Assembly (NCBI GenBank): GCA_907165135.1
Contig: OU015567.1
Location: 2,237,001 to 2,301,000, forward strand
Length of the DNA stretch: 64,000 nucleotides
Source: Oikopleura dioica
Taxonomy: Eukaryota; Chordata; Appendicularia; Copelata; Oikopleuridae
Reading direction: 5' to 3'
The position numbers and the translations under genes were made by a program. Shown here one piece after another: positions 19,212 to 30,473 of the stretch. The notes below the pieces were generated by a model that saw only the letters and a program-made list of their open reading frames with translations, ran no database searches and was not told the origin of the DNA. The first letter of the stretch is position 1. Every line of letters starts with the position of its first letter.

Positions 19212-20744
19212 ATGGATCAGTTTATCAGAGATCTGCAAAATCACGGTGTTCCAGAAGAAAAGAAAGAAGAAGAAAAACCTCCAGAAGAGACGACTGAGAG
19301 CAAAGTTGATCGGGCGATCTCATGTCCAGGAAAATGGCTTGATTTATTTCATCAGGTTCAATTTTGATTTATTTATGAAATATATCAGAAGAAGATCAGA
19401 AGAAATTTTACCGGAGGAATGTCAAACATATTTTTTATTTATCTCGATTGTATTCAGGCAAAAATATATCAATTTATGAGGCAAAATTCTCACTTATGGT
19501 TTTTGTTAAGAAACAAGACAAAAAACTTTAATCTCGATATTTCATTGAAAAACCATCTTTATTCTCTTTACTTTCTCTGAGAAAATTCCAAGCCAATCTA
19601 AGAATGCCGAGAGCGACTGAAACGACCGATTCTTATGCTACCATGCGCCCATAATCTTTGCCAAAAATGTGCCCAGAATATTTTCGACAACAAAGGTTTT
19701 CCAACGAGTCAACATGTATCAACCCTTTTCCATAGCAATCGTGATGCGAAATGCTCGTAGCGATCGTCACAAAATCAGATGTCCCTGTTGCCGAAAAGAA
19801 GTCGTCCTTGACATGCATGGAATTCATGGACTAACGCGAAATCTCGTCATTGAGCAATTTATCGAAACTTTCGAAAAGCATGAGAAACTGTAATTTTACC
19901 CTTCATCCTCCTTTCTACCATTTTTCTCTAGAAAAAAATCAGGCAAAACTCTTCCTCCACCCCGATCACGAAAAACAGTAGCGCTGAAGTACATCCCTCC
20001 AAGCTGCAAAACTCACAAGAACCAGAAGCTGAACATCTACTGTAACGACTGTTCTGAACTCACATGCACTTTGTGCAAGTGCTTCGGAGCTCATAAAAAC
20101 TGCCACGTGACTGTCGTCAAGGACTCATTTCAACTCGAAAAAGAAGAGCTCGAAAAAAGCTTGGACAGATCGAAAAATATTCTCAAAGAACTTAGGTTCG
20201 AGTTTCTCAAATTTCAAAAAAAAAGGGAGTTTTAGGGAAATTTGCAAACTGTACGAAGAAGCGCTCAAAACATCGAGAAATCTACAGCTCTCGGAGAATC
20301 AGAGGATTCTTAATGCTTTTCATGAGATTTTCGAGATTCTAGAGAAGCGGAAAAAAGCTTTGCTGAAGTCCATTGACAAGTAAATATTCGTTTTATGATT
20401 GGTCAAAGCAAAGCATGTTGCATTTTGATTGGTTCAAGGGGCAAAATTTTCATTTTAGCGAAGCCAAGTCCAAGTTGACCAACTTGGACAACAACTTGGA
20501 ACAATACGGCGAAATCCTCTCCTCACAGACTGAAATTCTCACCGAAAGTTCTCGAATCAGCGGCGCCAAAAACTGGGTCGGCTTCATTTTCCGCGTCAAA
20601 AACGATCTCATCCCCAAGATCGACAAATTCTGCGACCGGCGAGAGCAAGTTATGACATTGAAAAAAGTTCCATTCAACGAGGATTCGTGGAAATTAAATG
20701 TAGAGCCTGTTCTTTCTTTGATCAATAAAATCGACTTTGAATAG
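19212..20744 (+). CDS. TRIM-type RING / B-box / coiled-coil protein
   Basis: A putative E3 ubiquitin ligase. Exon 1 (19212-19329) gives an acidic N-terminus ending DRAISCP. It must join 19603 to read ISCPECRERLKRPILMLPC, the first RING cysteines, over a 273-bp intron with GA-AG ends. RING continues AHNLCQKCAQ, then after a 41-bp intron IRCPCCRKEV and GIHGLTRNLVIEQFIE, a typical TRIM ending. The next exon has a B-box (CKTHKNQKLNIYCNDC then TCTLCKCFGAHKNCH) and a long coiled coil over the last three exons, ending KIDFE at 20744. No SPRY or other C-terminal domain is visible. Start 19212 is chosen because of the acceptor-like tract upstream; 18927 is an alternative. Confidence 0.8.
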
Positions 20745-20895
20745 AAGATAATTTCTAAATCGAAAACGAAAAAGGGAAAAACGTGTTCAATTTCTGCACG
20801 GGTCATCAATAGAACATCGGAGCATGAAATTTAACATTTCATCCTTTTATAACCAGCCCTGATAAGCGAATCAGGATCAAAAAAGGCTAGGAAAA

Positions 20896-21599
20896 ATGAA
20901 GGTTTTAACAATTCTAGTGCTTTTGAACTCGAGTTTTATGGAAGCAAGTGAAGTACCAGAGAGTTTATTGCAAGAAATGCAGGTAATCACAAACTTTTTT
21001 TATAAAAAAGACAAATTTTTTGAAGAAAACGATCGAAAAATGTTCGTTTTTCATGGAATTTGCGCTTTTATGTCCGACAGGAAGAGTTTTATAAAAATTT
21101 TTTCATGAAAATAGCTTCTCCTTAGGGCATTTGAATTAGAGGCTCTAGTTCATATCATGGTATGCCATTTTTAATATCATCGAAAAATAAACTCACATAA
21201 GCTCCATTGAAAAAAACCGGCCTTCTCGAGCAACCGACGAGTTTATGGTTTGTTCGTGGCGGGCTCATTCGAAAATACACCCACCGGTTGAGTCAAGTTT
21301 TTCTCGACGCAATTCATCACATTGAACAAAAGAAGTGCACACTTATTCCAGCTCAACTGAAGGAAATTGAGGAGCGAAATGGTTTTGAAGAAGTTTTGGG
21401 GCAAATTCAACGACAGCAGTTTTTGAAAACGAATGTTCCGAAGAATATCGTTGAAGAAATGGGCAACTTTTGTCTTCAAGGTAACTCGGAAATCTAATCA
21501 CGTGACGGTTTATTGTTAGATGTGAGAAAACTCCTCGATGAAAGCTCAATCAAAACTGCGGAAAACGCGGCTCCTGGCTTCGCCGTTTTACTCACGTGA
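20896..21599 (+). CDS. Small secreted protein, family unknown
   Basis: ATG 20896 begins a signal peptide (MKVLTILVLLNSSFMEA) and SEVPESLLQEMQ before a donor. A middle exon (about 21126-21159, AFELEALVHIM) and a larger exon (about 21208-21480) give RGGLIRKYTHRLSQVFLDAI and a helical chain with NFCLQ. The last exon adds DVRKLLDESSI and ends FAVLLT at 21597-21599. The last junction is clean GT-AG. The first needs a GG-AG reading and the second is unresolved. One or two Cys only. I do not recognise a family. Confidence 0.5.
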
Positions 21600-21732
21600 T
21601 CAAAGATATCAACAAGAAGAAAAACAACTGTAGGAAAATCGGCGCGTTACCAATTTTCCCCCCGAAATAATCTTCATGATGCCTTCCTTGCAAAGTTTTA
21701 ACGAAAATAAACATCTTGCTAGGATTTCTCAT

Positions 21733-24097
21733 TTATTTTGGTGGGTTTTTATTGTCAACTTCAAGTGAAATTGTCGGCAAGTCGTAAAGCCAGCGATCGA
21801 TCAGGGCGAGATTTTTATGCTTATTTTCGTTGAAATGCTCGGCCCAGCGAAGATTGCTAGAATGCATTTTTCAGAATTCCATCAAATTTAATTTCAGACC
21901 TTATTGCATCTTCATAATCCTCTCCTTTCTGATTTCTCCACTGAAGGAATGATTCTTTGTTGTATCGCTCAACTTTTTCAGTCACTGATTGAACATCAAG
22001 GTGCTTCAGCAGCTCTAGAATTCATTCTGTATTCAAATTGATAAGCGTTTTTTTACCGCGACGGAGTTTTCGAGCAATATTTTCATCCTGAATTTCATGA
22101 AGTTCTTCGGGATCATTTTTCAGATCGAAAAGTTGGTATCGATGCTGACTGTAGAAAATGAACTTGTAGTCTCCTTGTACGATCATGTAACCAGACGCGT
22201 TCATATGTTCTGCATGGTACTGTGCTTTTTGACAGATGTCAGTTACTGTAACCAATTTTTCCCAGAACAAGGTAAATTTTTAATCAAGACAGGTCTTTTC
22301 AAAACCAAGATTTTGACCCGCTTTTTCATTTAATTCTGGTCAGTGTTTTTTTTTCTGCAGGCATTTTTTATTAATGGCCAATTTTGTTCTACTGAACTCA
22401 TCCGTTTCCTAATACAGGGCGGTTTGAACTGATTCTCTTGTCCGGCAACAGGCTCAATCCGTCAATTTCATGTTCGGTCGTCTTAATTGATATTGACTGA
22501 AACTCCATTCTTGACTCGAGCTGACTTACTGTATTGGCTAAGGACAACAAAGTCGGATAAATATCCAAAAGACTTCGTGGCTCATGTTTTCTCATGTCAC
22601 TTTTGAATGGCGGCCCAGCGGCAATTAGTGGAACTCTGAACATCAAGAAAGAAAATGTTGATTTTCGAATATTTTTTTGATGAACGACCTGACGGAGCCT
22701 TCATAGAAACTCATCTTGTAGTACTGTTGATGCTCCATCGCGAGATCTCCATGATCAGAAGTGAAAAAGACGACGGTTTCGTTCAAATTTGGAATTGAAC
22801 GGAAAAGCTCGCCGAGAATCGCATCCACTTCTGCAAGCATCGCAAAGTAGTACGCGCGGATTTCGAGAATTTCTTCGTTTGACCAGCTTCCAGAGCAGTT
22901 TTTTGTAACGACCGCGTATTGGTCGACAGGATGAAGGTCTTGGAATTTCTTCCAAACTGGAGCTTTGATCTTTGATTTGTCCACTTTCTTCAAATAATAG
23001 GGCGAAGTCTTAAATGTAGATCCACCAGCATTGGGCCCTGCAGAATTGGTTCGATAAGGGTGAGGGAGGTTAATTCCGTAGTAGGCAAGCCATGGAGAAG
23101 ATGAATTTTTTGACGCCTTTTTGATGAACGACCTCACTTTTTTCAGTCGCATCCAATCTTTGAGTTGAACTCTGAAGGAGAAAAAGGCGGAGAGGAGGTA
23201 CTAAGTGCTACTTTTTGGTATTTTGATTGCCAAGAAGCTCGACTGTCGGTCTAGGCTCCTGTCTCAACGTCAATCCCTGTTTAAAATACGTAAAACAAGC
23301 AAATTAGTTATTCAAAAAGAGGCGTACCTGTACCCTAGATGTCCAGGCTTCTATCCGCTCTGATTCTGAAGGCGGTCATTAAAATTGTATTCATCGAAGG
23401 AGGAGGAAATTATTTCTCTCTTCTGGAATATTAAAAACGTACCTGAATGGTCGCCTTTATATTTTTCAAAAGAAGGATTATAAAAACAGGGCAACTGAAA
23501 ACTGAAGACAGAGAAAAAACAGATTTCTTATTGAAAAATATTTCCTGAGTGATCATCAATTTTACCAAATAGACCAATTTTGTAACGAACTAAGTTTTGT
23601 TCAAGACTATTTTTCGGGTTGGAAGAAAAAATTCTTGATAAACAATTCTTTTTTCAAGTCCTCGGTCCAGTTTCCAACACCATTTGAAAGCCCTCGAAAA
23701 TTATTCTAAAACATGTTTCATAACGGCTTTCTTTTCTATTAAAATTTTTACCCAGCTTTCTGTTTTATGAATATGCCGGCCAGAGAACAGAGCTGCTCTT
23801 GATGGAACACACAGGGGCGAGGCACAGTAGGTCCTCGTAAAAGTCGTGCCTACCAGAGGAAAGTTTTAGTCAGATTATTGAAAAACTCTCAGTTAAATTT
23901 TATCTGACAACTGACCGGCGCGCTGGAGTTTTTCTTTCATTATCGGATTTGTCAGTAACCGTATTTATATGAACCGTAGTCACTTTTTTTTATCTTGTAT
24001 TTGAATAATTATTTGAATCTTTTTTAGTCCGATTTTCCTAAATTTGGTAGAGCAACTGGCTTTGTTTTTTCACTGAGAATTCTTCCATCAAAAGCGT
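21733..24097 (-). CDS. ARSK: Arylsulfatase K (lysosomal glucuronate-2-sulfatase type)
   Basis: ARSK removes 2-O-sulfate from uronic acids of glycosaminoglycans in lysosomes. About ten exons run leftwards. DAFDGRILSEKTKPVALPN (from 24097) carries metal-site residues, then AGTTFTRTYCASPLCVPSR, whose Cys in C-x-P-S-R is converted to formylglycine in active sulfatases. Then come ESWNNFRGL, FGKIDDHS, ERIEAWTSRVQ, YYGINLPHPY, FFTSDHGDLAMEH, QYYKMSFYEGS, LLDIYPTLLSLA and the end SNLRWAEHFNENKH to the stop at 21733. The order and blocks match ARSK, not other sulfatases. The first exon (signal peptide and first metal Asp) was not found, and two or three junctions in 23.4-24.1 kb are approximate, one needing GA-AG. 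Confidence 0.85.
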
Positions 24098-24558
24098 CTT
24101 CAAATAATCATCAATTTTACGATATTAATAGCTTTGTGAGATAGATGATCTGAGTATTATATAACTAAACGACGTTGAATAGTTCTATTTATTGCACTCT
24201 GAAACTCGATTAGCAAATTTAATTTACGCTCCCTTGGGTTGGAAAATAGGATTTATATAACTACTTATATAACCAAACGAACCTGTAATGACAAACAAAA
24301 TATTCGGGGGCCGGGAAGCAAAGCCGAAGTGAATTTGGGTATTGAGCCAAAAAACAAGGAGGAACATGAACATCGTTTTTTTCTAAGAACACTTGTTTTT
24401 TTTCTCGCTGATTCTTATTTTCGCAACACGTCCTCAAATGATTTTTTGATGGGCTTTTCTTATAAAACCCCTTCTCTCGTTCCTTACCAAATCCAAGTCG
24501 AGATTGGAAAACAGCTCAATCAGGGGCTTTCTGTTTAGATTGAGAAGGAATATTGAGG

Positions 24559-24879
24559 ATGCGATTTTCACAGATTCAATTTTTTTCGATGCTTTTGTTC
24601 GTTACCTCGGCGCTTGAAATTACTCTTGGAATTCCTGAACGTAAGTTTTCTTCCAAAAAATTAACAAACTTAGCAAAAATTTCCCTTTTTTTTCTAAAAA
24701 ATCCACTTTAGCGAAATCAATTTCAAAACGAGCATCATTAACAAGCAGCCTAATATCTCAACTTCAACAGGTTCGATACCTTCTTTCAACCCCTTTTTGA
24801 AGATATTAAAATTAAGAAAGAAGAAAAGAAGCGACAGCTGAATTATTTCATCGAAATGTTGGAAAACGAAAACCTTTAG
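24559..24879 (+). CDS. Candidate secreted peptide precursor with a KR site
   Basis: Three small exons (24559-24640, 24712-24770, 24817-24879) join with correct phases to a 67-residue protein. It has a signal peptide (MRFSQIQFFSMLLFVTSALE), a short spacer GIPEPKSISKR, then a helical, Glu/Lys-rich C-terminal segment of 33 residues starting ASLTSSLISQLQQ and ending LENENL at TAG. The dibasic KR before the helix suggests proprotein cleavage, an architecture like PTH- or CRF-type hormones, but there is no amidation Gly and no clear family match. The peptide-hormone idea is inference. It lies between ARSK (minus strand) and a zinc-finger ORF, in an AT-rich region with repeated TTATATAAC motifs. Confidence 0.6.
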
Positions 24880-25462
24880 CGAAACATTTTTTCCTGTCAG
24901 AAATCATCCTTTTTTTACATATATCTTCGTCTGCTAAAGAGAATTTGAGTTTTAATAAAACTAAAAACCAAATTTTTATCGTATATTAAGAAATAGACAG
25001 AGATATAAATTTAAATCGAATCATATAAGATTGTACAAGCTTTATATAATGTCCAATTTCTAGGTCAATTATCTAATCCTTCGTAGAGATATATAAACGA
25101 CCAGATATAAGTGAGATATCGTAATAAAAGCGAAGAATTACGACCCCTTGCAGAAAAATCAATATAGTGACCTAGATACGCTCGTTATTGTTGATTGCTT
25201 TTCTGCTTAAAAATTAAGGTGCAACCCTTGATTTTTTGCTGAGGGGACATTGAAGAAAAAATTGATTTTGAGAGTTCTTTTTTTCTAATCAGGCAATTAT
25301 ATAACCGCTTATTCGCCATATTCAACATAATATTTCTTCATTCTTTCCCGGTCCAGTGATCCTTAATCGACAGAGTTATATAACTCAGTTATATAATTTG
25401 TATTTTATACAGCGAATATAAGCGCTCGCGGTACAACATACTTCACACAAGGGGAAAGAACA
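24880..25462. other. AT-rich intergenic with TTATATAAC palindromes
   Basis: The tract is AT-rich and shares the palindromic motif (G)TTATATAAC with the flank 24160-24262. Copies lie near 24156, 24249, 24264, 25299, 25375 and 25388. I see no gene. The motif could be promoter-related (TATA-like) or simple sequence. Confidence 0.4.
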
Positions 25463-25675
25463 ATGATGAATTCTTCAAAGAAGCGCAGTGGATTCAAAAA
25501 ACGATCGGGTCTTCAGTTCAAATTGCCGCTAAAATGCGAACTCTGCGGGCGAAACTTTCGCTATGAATATTCTAAGGCTTTGCACATTGAGGAAGATCAC
25601 AAAATCAGGCAACCAAAGCCTCGAGCGATCCCGATCTCAGTCATCGTTAGAAATCCCTGCACAATTTTTCATTGA
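25463..25675 (+). CDS. Small single C2H2 zinc-finger protein
   Basis: ATG 25463 opens a 70-residue chain. A Lys/Arg-rich N-terminus is followed by one finger: CELCGRNF with the Cys pair, then HIEEDH, giving C-x2-C-x12-H-x4-H. The tail is basic and Pro-containing (RQPKPRAIPISV). A single exon is read to TGA. It could instead be one exon of a longer protein; no donor was confirmed. It would bind nucleic acid if real. Confidence 0.5.
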   Translation: MMNSSKKRSGFKKRSGLQFKLPLKCELCGRNFRYEYSKALHIEEDHKIRQPKPRAIPISVIVRNPCTIFH

Positions 25676-25936
25676 ATATCAAGCTGTTATAAAACTGTCT
25701 ACGAAAAAAGACAAATGGGAATAAAATTCAAAGAAAATATTCAAAATCTTTTTCTGTAGGATTTTTGAAAGAAATAACTACGGTAAGAAACAATCAGGAG
25801 CGATTATCGTGTCGATAGTTCCCTGAGCTGGCATTTTCTCAAACAATGGACACCTGTGCTTCCGACGGTATCAAGCCCAGTCTATTGCAAGAGACTTTTC
25901 TTATTTTTTCTTCAAACAGTTTTGCTTCTCGCAAAA
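25676..25936. other. Short intergenic
   Basis: About 260 bp before the EGF-repeat gene; probably its promoter. Nothing else visible. Confidence 0.4.
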
Positions 25937-27551
25937 ATGGTTGACTTTATGAAACGGAAAAAGAGACCGATAATTATAACAATTTTCATCCTAGGTAAGA
26001 GAGAAAGACGAGGGTATAAAGGTTATCTTTGAAAAATTACAGTTATTGTATTTTGTCTTGGAGCTTTGATTTCGATCCCTATTGTCCAAAATCAATCAAA
26101 GACAATTCCGAGCTCGGAAACAACGACGACACAGTCAATTTTCGCAACAGCTGATGATGAAACGACAAGCGCGCATCTTTCTACCCAAAGCTCTCAAAAT
26201 TTATCGTCAACGTTAGCGCTTGATCCCTGTTCATTGAACTCATGTTTAAATGACGGAATCTGCTTTTCAACGGGAAGTACATTTAGATGTGATTGCCCTC
26301 CTGCCTATTCAGGAGCTCTTTGTGAGATAACACCATGCACAGACCAGTCTTGCCAACATGGAGGAACATGTTGGGTAAAGGACGGAGCTTACCAGTGTGA
26401 CTGTCCTCCTGGTTTTACTGGGAGAGAATGTCACCAAAATCCTTGTACTCCGGGACCTTGTCAACATGGAGGGACATGTGACTACTTTGAAGATGGGTCA
26501 TCACCTGATTATCTATGTACTTGCAAAGATGGATACTCGGGGGGAAAATTGCGAAAATACACCATGAGATGATCACAACTGCCTGAATGGTGGGACATGT
26601 GTTCTTGCTGGCGATGGTTACATTTGTTCCTGTGCTGAAGGATATTCTGGAGACACTTGCGATGAAACACCTTGTTCACAAAATAGATATCTTTATGGTT
26701 CTTATTGTCAAATTATCGGAAGTACATATGACGTGCTTTTTTTAAGGTTAACGAAGTTTTCCAGCCCACTTCCGCCTTATAGACCCCCGAACACTATACC
26801 TTTTTAGAATCAGCAGAAAATTTTAAGAAATTTGACGGTTTAAAATTTTCGAAAACTCCACTTCCGGTCGATTCTAGAGCCGGAAGTCGACGAAATTTGG
26901 GATTAATATTAGAGTCTGACCTATCAAATTGATGCTCAGAAGATTTTGACTCATCCAGTAATCAATTTATCAGAAGAAACAGTCCCAAACGTGATCAAAC
27001 CGACCGGTTAAATTATGTAAAAAACGCATAAATTGATGATTTTTTTCAGTTTTTTTCCGGTTGGTATGACCGCGGTTGGTCTTGATTCTTTTTTTAAATG
27101 ATAGGAAATCGTTTGAGCATCATTTTGATAGGTCAGACTTTACCCTAATACGTAAATTTCGTCAACTTCCGGCTCTAGAATCGACCGGAAGTGGAGTTTT
27201 CTAGAATTTTAAACCGTCAAAGTTCTTTAAATTTTCTACTGATTCTAAAAAGGGATAGTGTTTGGGGGTCTATAAGGCGGAAGTGGGCTGGAAAACTTCG
27301 TTAACCTAAGGTTTTTTTAAGTTAAAAAAAGCACGTCATATGCATGTCAGTGCCTGGATTACTTTGCCGGTGATCATTGCGAAATTACTCCTTGCGACTA
27401 TGACAGTCCCACTAAATGTGAAGCTAATGGTAATGGCCAGTGCGAAGTTAAAGATAACGGAGAGTTCACATGTGTTTGCAATCCAGGTCATTGTGGAGCT
27501 TTATGCAATGAGTACTGTAATAATAGATATCACATATGGTACGAGTCATAA
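25937..27551 (+). pseudogene. Type II membrane protein with EGF repeats, broken by an element and two small lesions
   Basis: Exon 1 (25937-25994) and exon 2 (from 26043) give KRKKRP, a TM helix (IIITIFILVIVFCLGALISI), a Ser/Thr-rich stalk and EGF modules (CSLNSCLNDGICFSTG; CTDQSCQHGGTCWVKDG; CTPGPCQHGGTC). Three breaks follow. A six-G run near 26539-26544 has one G too many. After the shift the next EGF reads ENTP then TGA where Cys is expected (near 26564). A 610-bp foldback (26729-27338) sits within the following EGF. Deleting it with one CATATG copy joins GSTY to ACQCLDYFAGDHC in frame and on to CNPGHCGALCNEYCNN and TAA at 27549-27551. The EGF folds need Cys pairs, so the damaged copy is probably non-functional unless the assembly is wrong. 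Confidence 0.7.
26729..27338. mobile_element. 610-bp foldback (MITE-like) element in an EGF exon
   Basis: Terminal inverted repeats start TGACGTGCTTTTTTTAA and extend about 230 bp at roughly 90 percent identity, with a central spacer of about 140 bp. A direct CATATG flanks both ends; because it is palindromic the target duplication could be TA or all six bases. No transposase ORF. The arms carry TTCCGG-containing blocks such as CACTTCCGGTCGATTCTAG. Confidence 0.88.
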
Positions 27552-27591
27552 CTTGGAAGAAGTCACCATACGATTTTTCATGATACATGTA

Positions 27592-28395
27592 CAGTTTGAA
27601 GCACTTTTAAGGCCGACCCTTTTAAGGCCACTTTTTCGAAAAATTCCCAAAATCTGTCATCCTAAAAAAATCCACTTTAAGGCCACTTTCCCTTCAATTT
27701 CAGTTCAAAATCCGAAAGTTACAGTGTCTCTTGAAAAAGCTTTTTATCATCGACTGCGTGATGCCTTGTGTTTTTATCTTTATTTTTCTTTCGGTATTTT
27801 TGGATGTTTTTTCTTGACTTTTTCAATTAACGATAATTTCTTACGGTCTTGTTTGAATTTTCACTTTGATTTTGAGTCCAATTGTTTTAATCTATAATCA
27901 TTATATAGGCGTGTAAAAATACGCAGAGGAATGTCTTAACCATTTTTCTTTCGAAAAAGCTCAGCAATGGTCTTCTTCACGTCACTATTCTTTGACGTCT
28001 TCACTAGAATCTCTACATATCTTTTTTACTTAGCATTTGCCATGTTGATTCTTTTTTAAGACATGCTTTAAGAATATGATCTTTGAAAAAATAAAAGAAA
28101 GAATCATGTTGAGTTCAATTTAAAGGACACATTCTGAAAGAGGCTACAATTCATACTTTGTTCGGCCGTGAAAAATCAAACTATTTCTATTTTTTAGGAA
28201 ATAAGTTGAAAGTATATTCCAAAAACAGTGAAAGAAAGTTAAGTTCCAAATAATTTTATGAACCCTCATTTATTTTTTTTCGCAAGAGAGGAAAAAATTT
28301 GTTGTCATCCGACTCGAGACAAAAAATATCCATTTTAAGGCCACTTTTGAAATTTGCTGTCATCTAAAAATCGGCCTTAAAAGTGCTTCACACTG
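27592..28395. mobile_element. 804-bp Tc1/mariner-like non-autonomous element
   Basis: The ends are CAGTTTGAAGCACTTTTAAG and the inverse of CAGTGTGAAGCACTTTTAAG, about 24 bp with one mismatch, flanked on both sides by TA (27590-27591; 28396-28397). The CAGT...ACTG ends and TA duplication fit Tc1/mariner. The sequence TTTTAAGGCCACTTT recurs inside near both ends as subterminal repeats. No transposase is visible. It begins 40 bp after the stop of the broken EGF gene. Confidence 0.8.
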
Positions 28396-29106
28396 TACTC
28401 AATAAATATCGAATGCTTTCAATTCAAATAACTTATGCCTACAAAATACATATGAAGGACCAAAAATGGGTTGATAAGATGAGTCAGCTGATGACGATAA
28501 AAATCAAGTGGCCTTGAGCGGTGTCTGTCGGTCATGTGCGGCTCGAAAATCATCGCCGCGTCGTCAACTTGCGTGGGCGAGGGTGTCGCCACCCTCCCAT
28601 TGGCTTATTTGGTTCGGACCATGACATCACAGCCAAACATAGAGACGCGAAACCGCTTCATTTTTCAGTTTCTTTTGATTTTCGAGCTTTTTTCGACGCG
28701 AAACCAGATTCCGTCGATTTCGATGTTTCCGAGAGAGCGTTTTTAAAACTTCAGAAAATTAGGCAGTGAGTTGATAGCGCCCTGAACGGGAGAACAAGTT
28801 AAAATACCGAACCGGGTCTATCGTTACTGCTCCACTTTCTGGAAGAAAACTCGACGAAAACCGTCCAGTCAGGATGACTTTAGCAAAATAACTTATTTTG
28901 CCAACTAGAATCAGCTTCAAGGAATTTTTCTATCTTTTCATTTACAGTAGCATAAAGTATTTTATTCAGAGCGATGATTGAAAAGTCGAAATTCATGTTG
29001 AATCGCTAGTATTTGAGTTATTCTTTCAGGCAGATGAATGTCATGCTAAAAATATTTTGCTAAAACAAAGCTAATCCGTTATTTCGAGACTCGAAATTCG
29101 AGTCCC
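28396..29106. other. Intergenic, GC-richer patch, no gene assigned
   Basis: 28500-28780 is more GC-rich than its surroundings and open in two overlapping plus-strand frames, but neither has a motif or clear splice structure. It could be a promoter, a noncoding RNA or a lone exon. Confidence 0.3.
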
Positions 29107-30230
29107 TTACTTGTGACTGCCATCAGGGCCTTCGAAAAGCATCACATCCTTTGATTCCGGATCAGTATTGTATGCAAATTCCATCGTTTCAACAGGATAC
29201 CCATCGCACCAGGGAAGCCTTTCTGTCGATTCGTAATCATCCCATATTCCAGCGAGAAACCTTGAAAATGATCTTGGTCGGGAGCTTAAAATCCACGTCT
29301 CCTAAAAATTAATTCGGTCTGACTCTTCTTTTCGTAGCGTACTTTAAAGGTAGATTTAGCGACGGAAGCAGGGAAGAGATTGTATTTTTCAATAAAAGAT
29401 GGGTAAAGAGAAAAGATTGGGCAGTGGATTGTTTTGTTTTCATGAACAATTACCCTAGAATCAGAAATAAGAAAAATCTAGTCCCTTTCAAACCGTCCAA
29501 AGTCGTCAAAAACGCGATCTTCACAGATGTATCGCATCGTAAATCCTTCATTTATTCGGTTGTTAGTCAAGCAATATCCAAGTTGTCCTTTTCTCAAATT
29601 TCCCCGTCCGTTCTTGGTAGAATCATTATCCCGAAGTCTTTGCTCTCCTGCTCCTTTATAAGACCATCGACTCGTCTCTGAGTTTCAGAACTTATAGAAT
29701 CGTCGTTATAGAAAAGCGGGTCGATCCACCAAATTCGATCAAGATGATGCTCTTTAAGAGGTCTTTCAGGATAAAAATCGACGATTTCGAAGCTAGAATC
29801 GTTGATAAAAAGCACAAAAAAAAACTGTCACCTTTCAGCCGGAATCGACATATTTCTTTTCGCACATTCACTTCTCGCCTTATTAAAAGAAGCAGGCTTT
29901 CCAAAGGCAATTCCAAACCAATTTTCACCGTTAATTTTCACTTTCACATCCATCTCGAGGGGAAGCAGCGTTTCCTTTGACCTTTTGCGTCTCGGATCGA
30001 CTTCATCGGTTCCATAGAAAAAACTAGAAAAGAGAATCTTTCTTCTCATATCTTCGCTTGTTAGTTTCACGCCATCATCGGGAGGATTTTATTGCTTGGT
30101 TTTGATTGACCAAAAATAGGAGATACAAGCCGCTAAAACCTCTGAAAAACGTCTCATCGAGTCAAGTAAAGTCTCTCCCGACTTACATGATCATAGGAAG
30201 AATGATATAAAGAAGCGAAAAACCGTTCAT
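29107..30230 (-). CDS. Secreted C-type-lectin-like protein
   Basis: ATG 30230 opens a signal-peptide exon (MNGFSLLYIILPMI) ending at a GT donor. The main chain then reads WFGIAFGKPASFNKARSECA (typical CTLD helix with first Cys), FEIVDFYPERPLKEHHLDRI and IWWIDPLFYNDD. The CTLD end is NNRINEGFTMRYICED. Two more exons follow: VIVHENKTIHCPIFSLYPS, then WILSSRPRSFSRF to LPWCDGYPVETMEFAY and the stop at 29107. The second exon of this pair joins over a 41-bp GT-AG intron. The junction after the signal peptide and two inside the CTLD are not canonical or not resolved. The Ca-binding EPN/QPD motif of sugar-binding lectins is not seen. Confidence 0.6.
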
Positions 30231-30473
30231 CTCTTACAAACTGATCAACGCTCTCCCGATGGTTTTTCTTTATACCAGCAAAATTTATCAGAAAAAATCA
30301 TCGGCGCGCGACCATAACTGTTATCTGATGCTCATTTCCTAAAGCAAGAAGCGTCTTTTAACGATTTTTATCGACAAAATTATTTGATGGAAATCATTGT
30401 TAATTGATTGTTCATTTACTAGTCATACAAAGAAACAACTGCTGAAGATGGTTTTATTCCTCTTTTCAGTTTT

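Noticed and set aside
27340-27897. 185-codon plus-strand ORF
   Set aside because: It runs in the wrong frame over the EGF exon and into the TA-flanked element; a chance reading.
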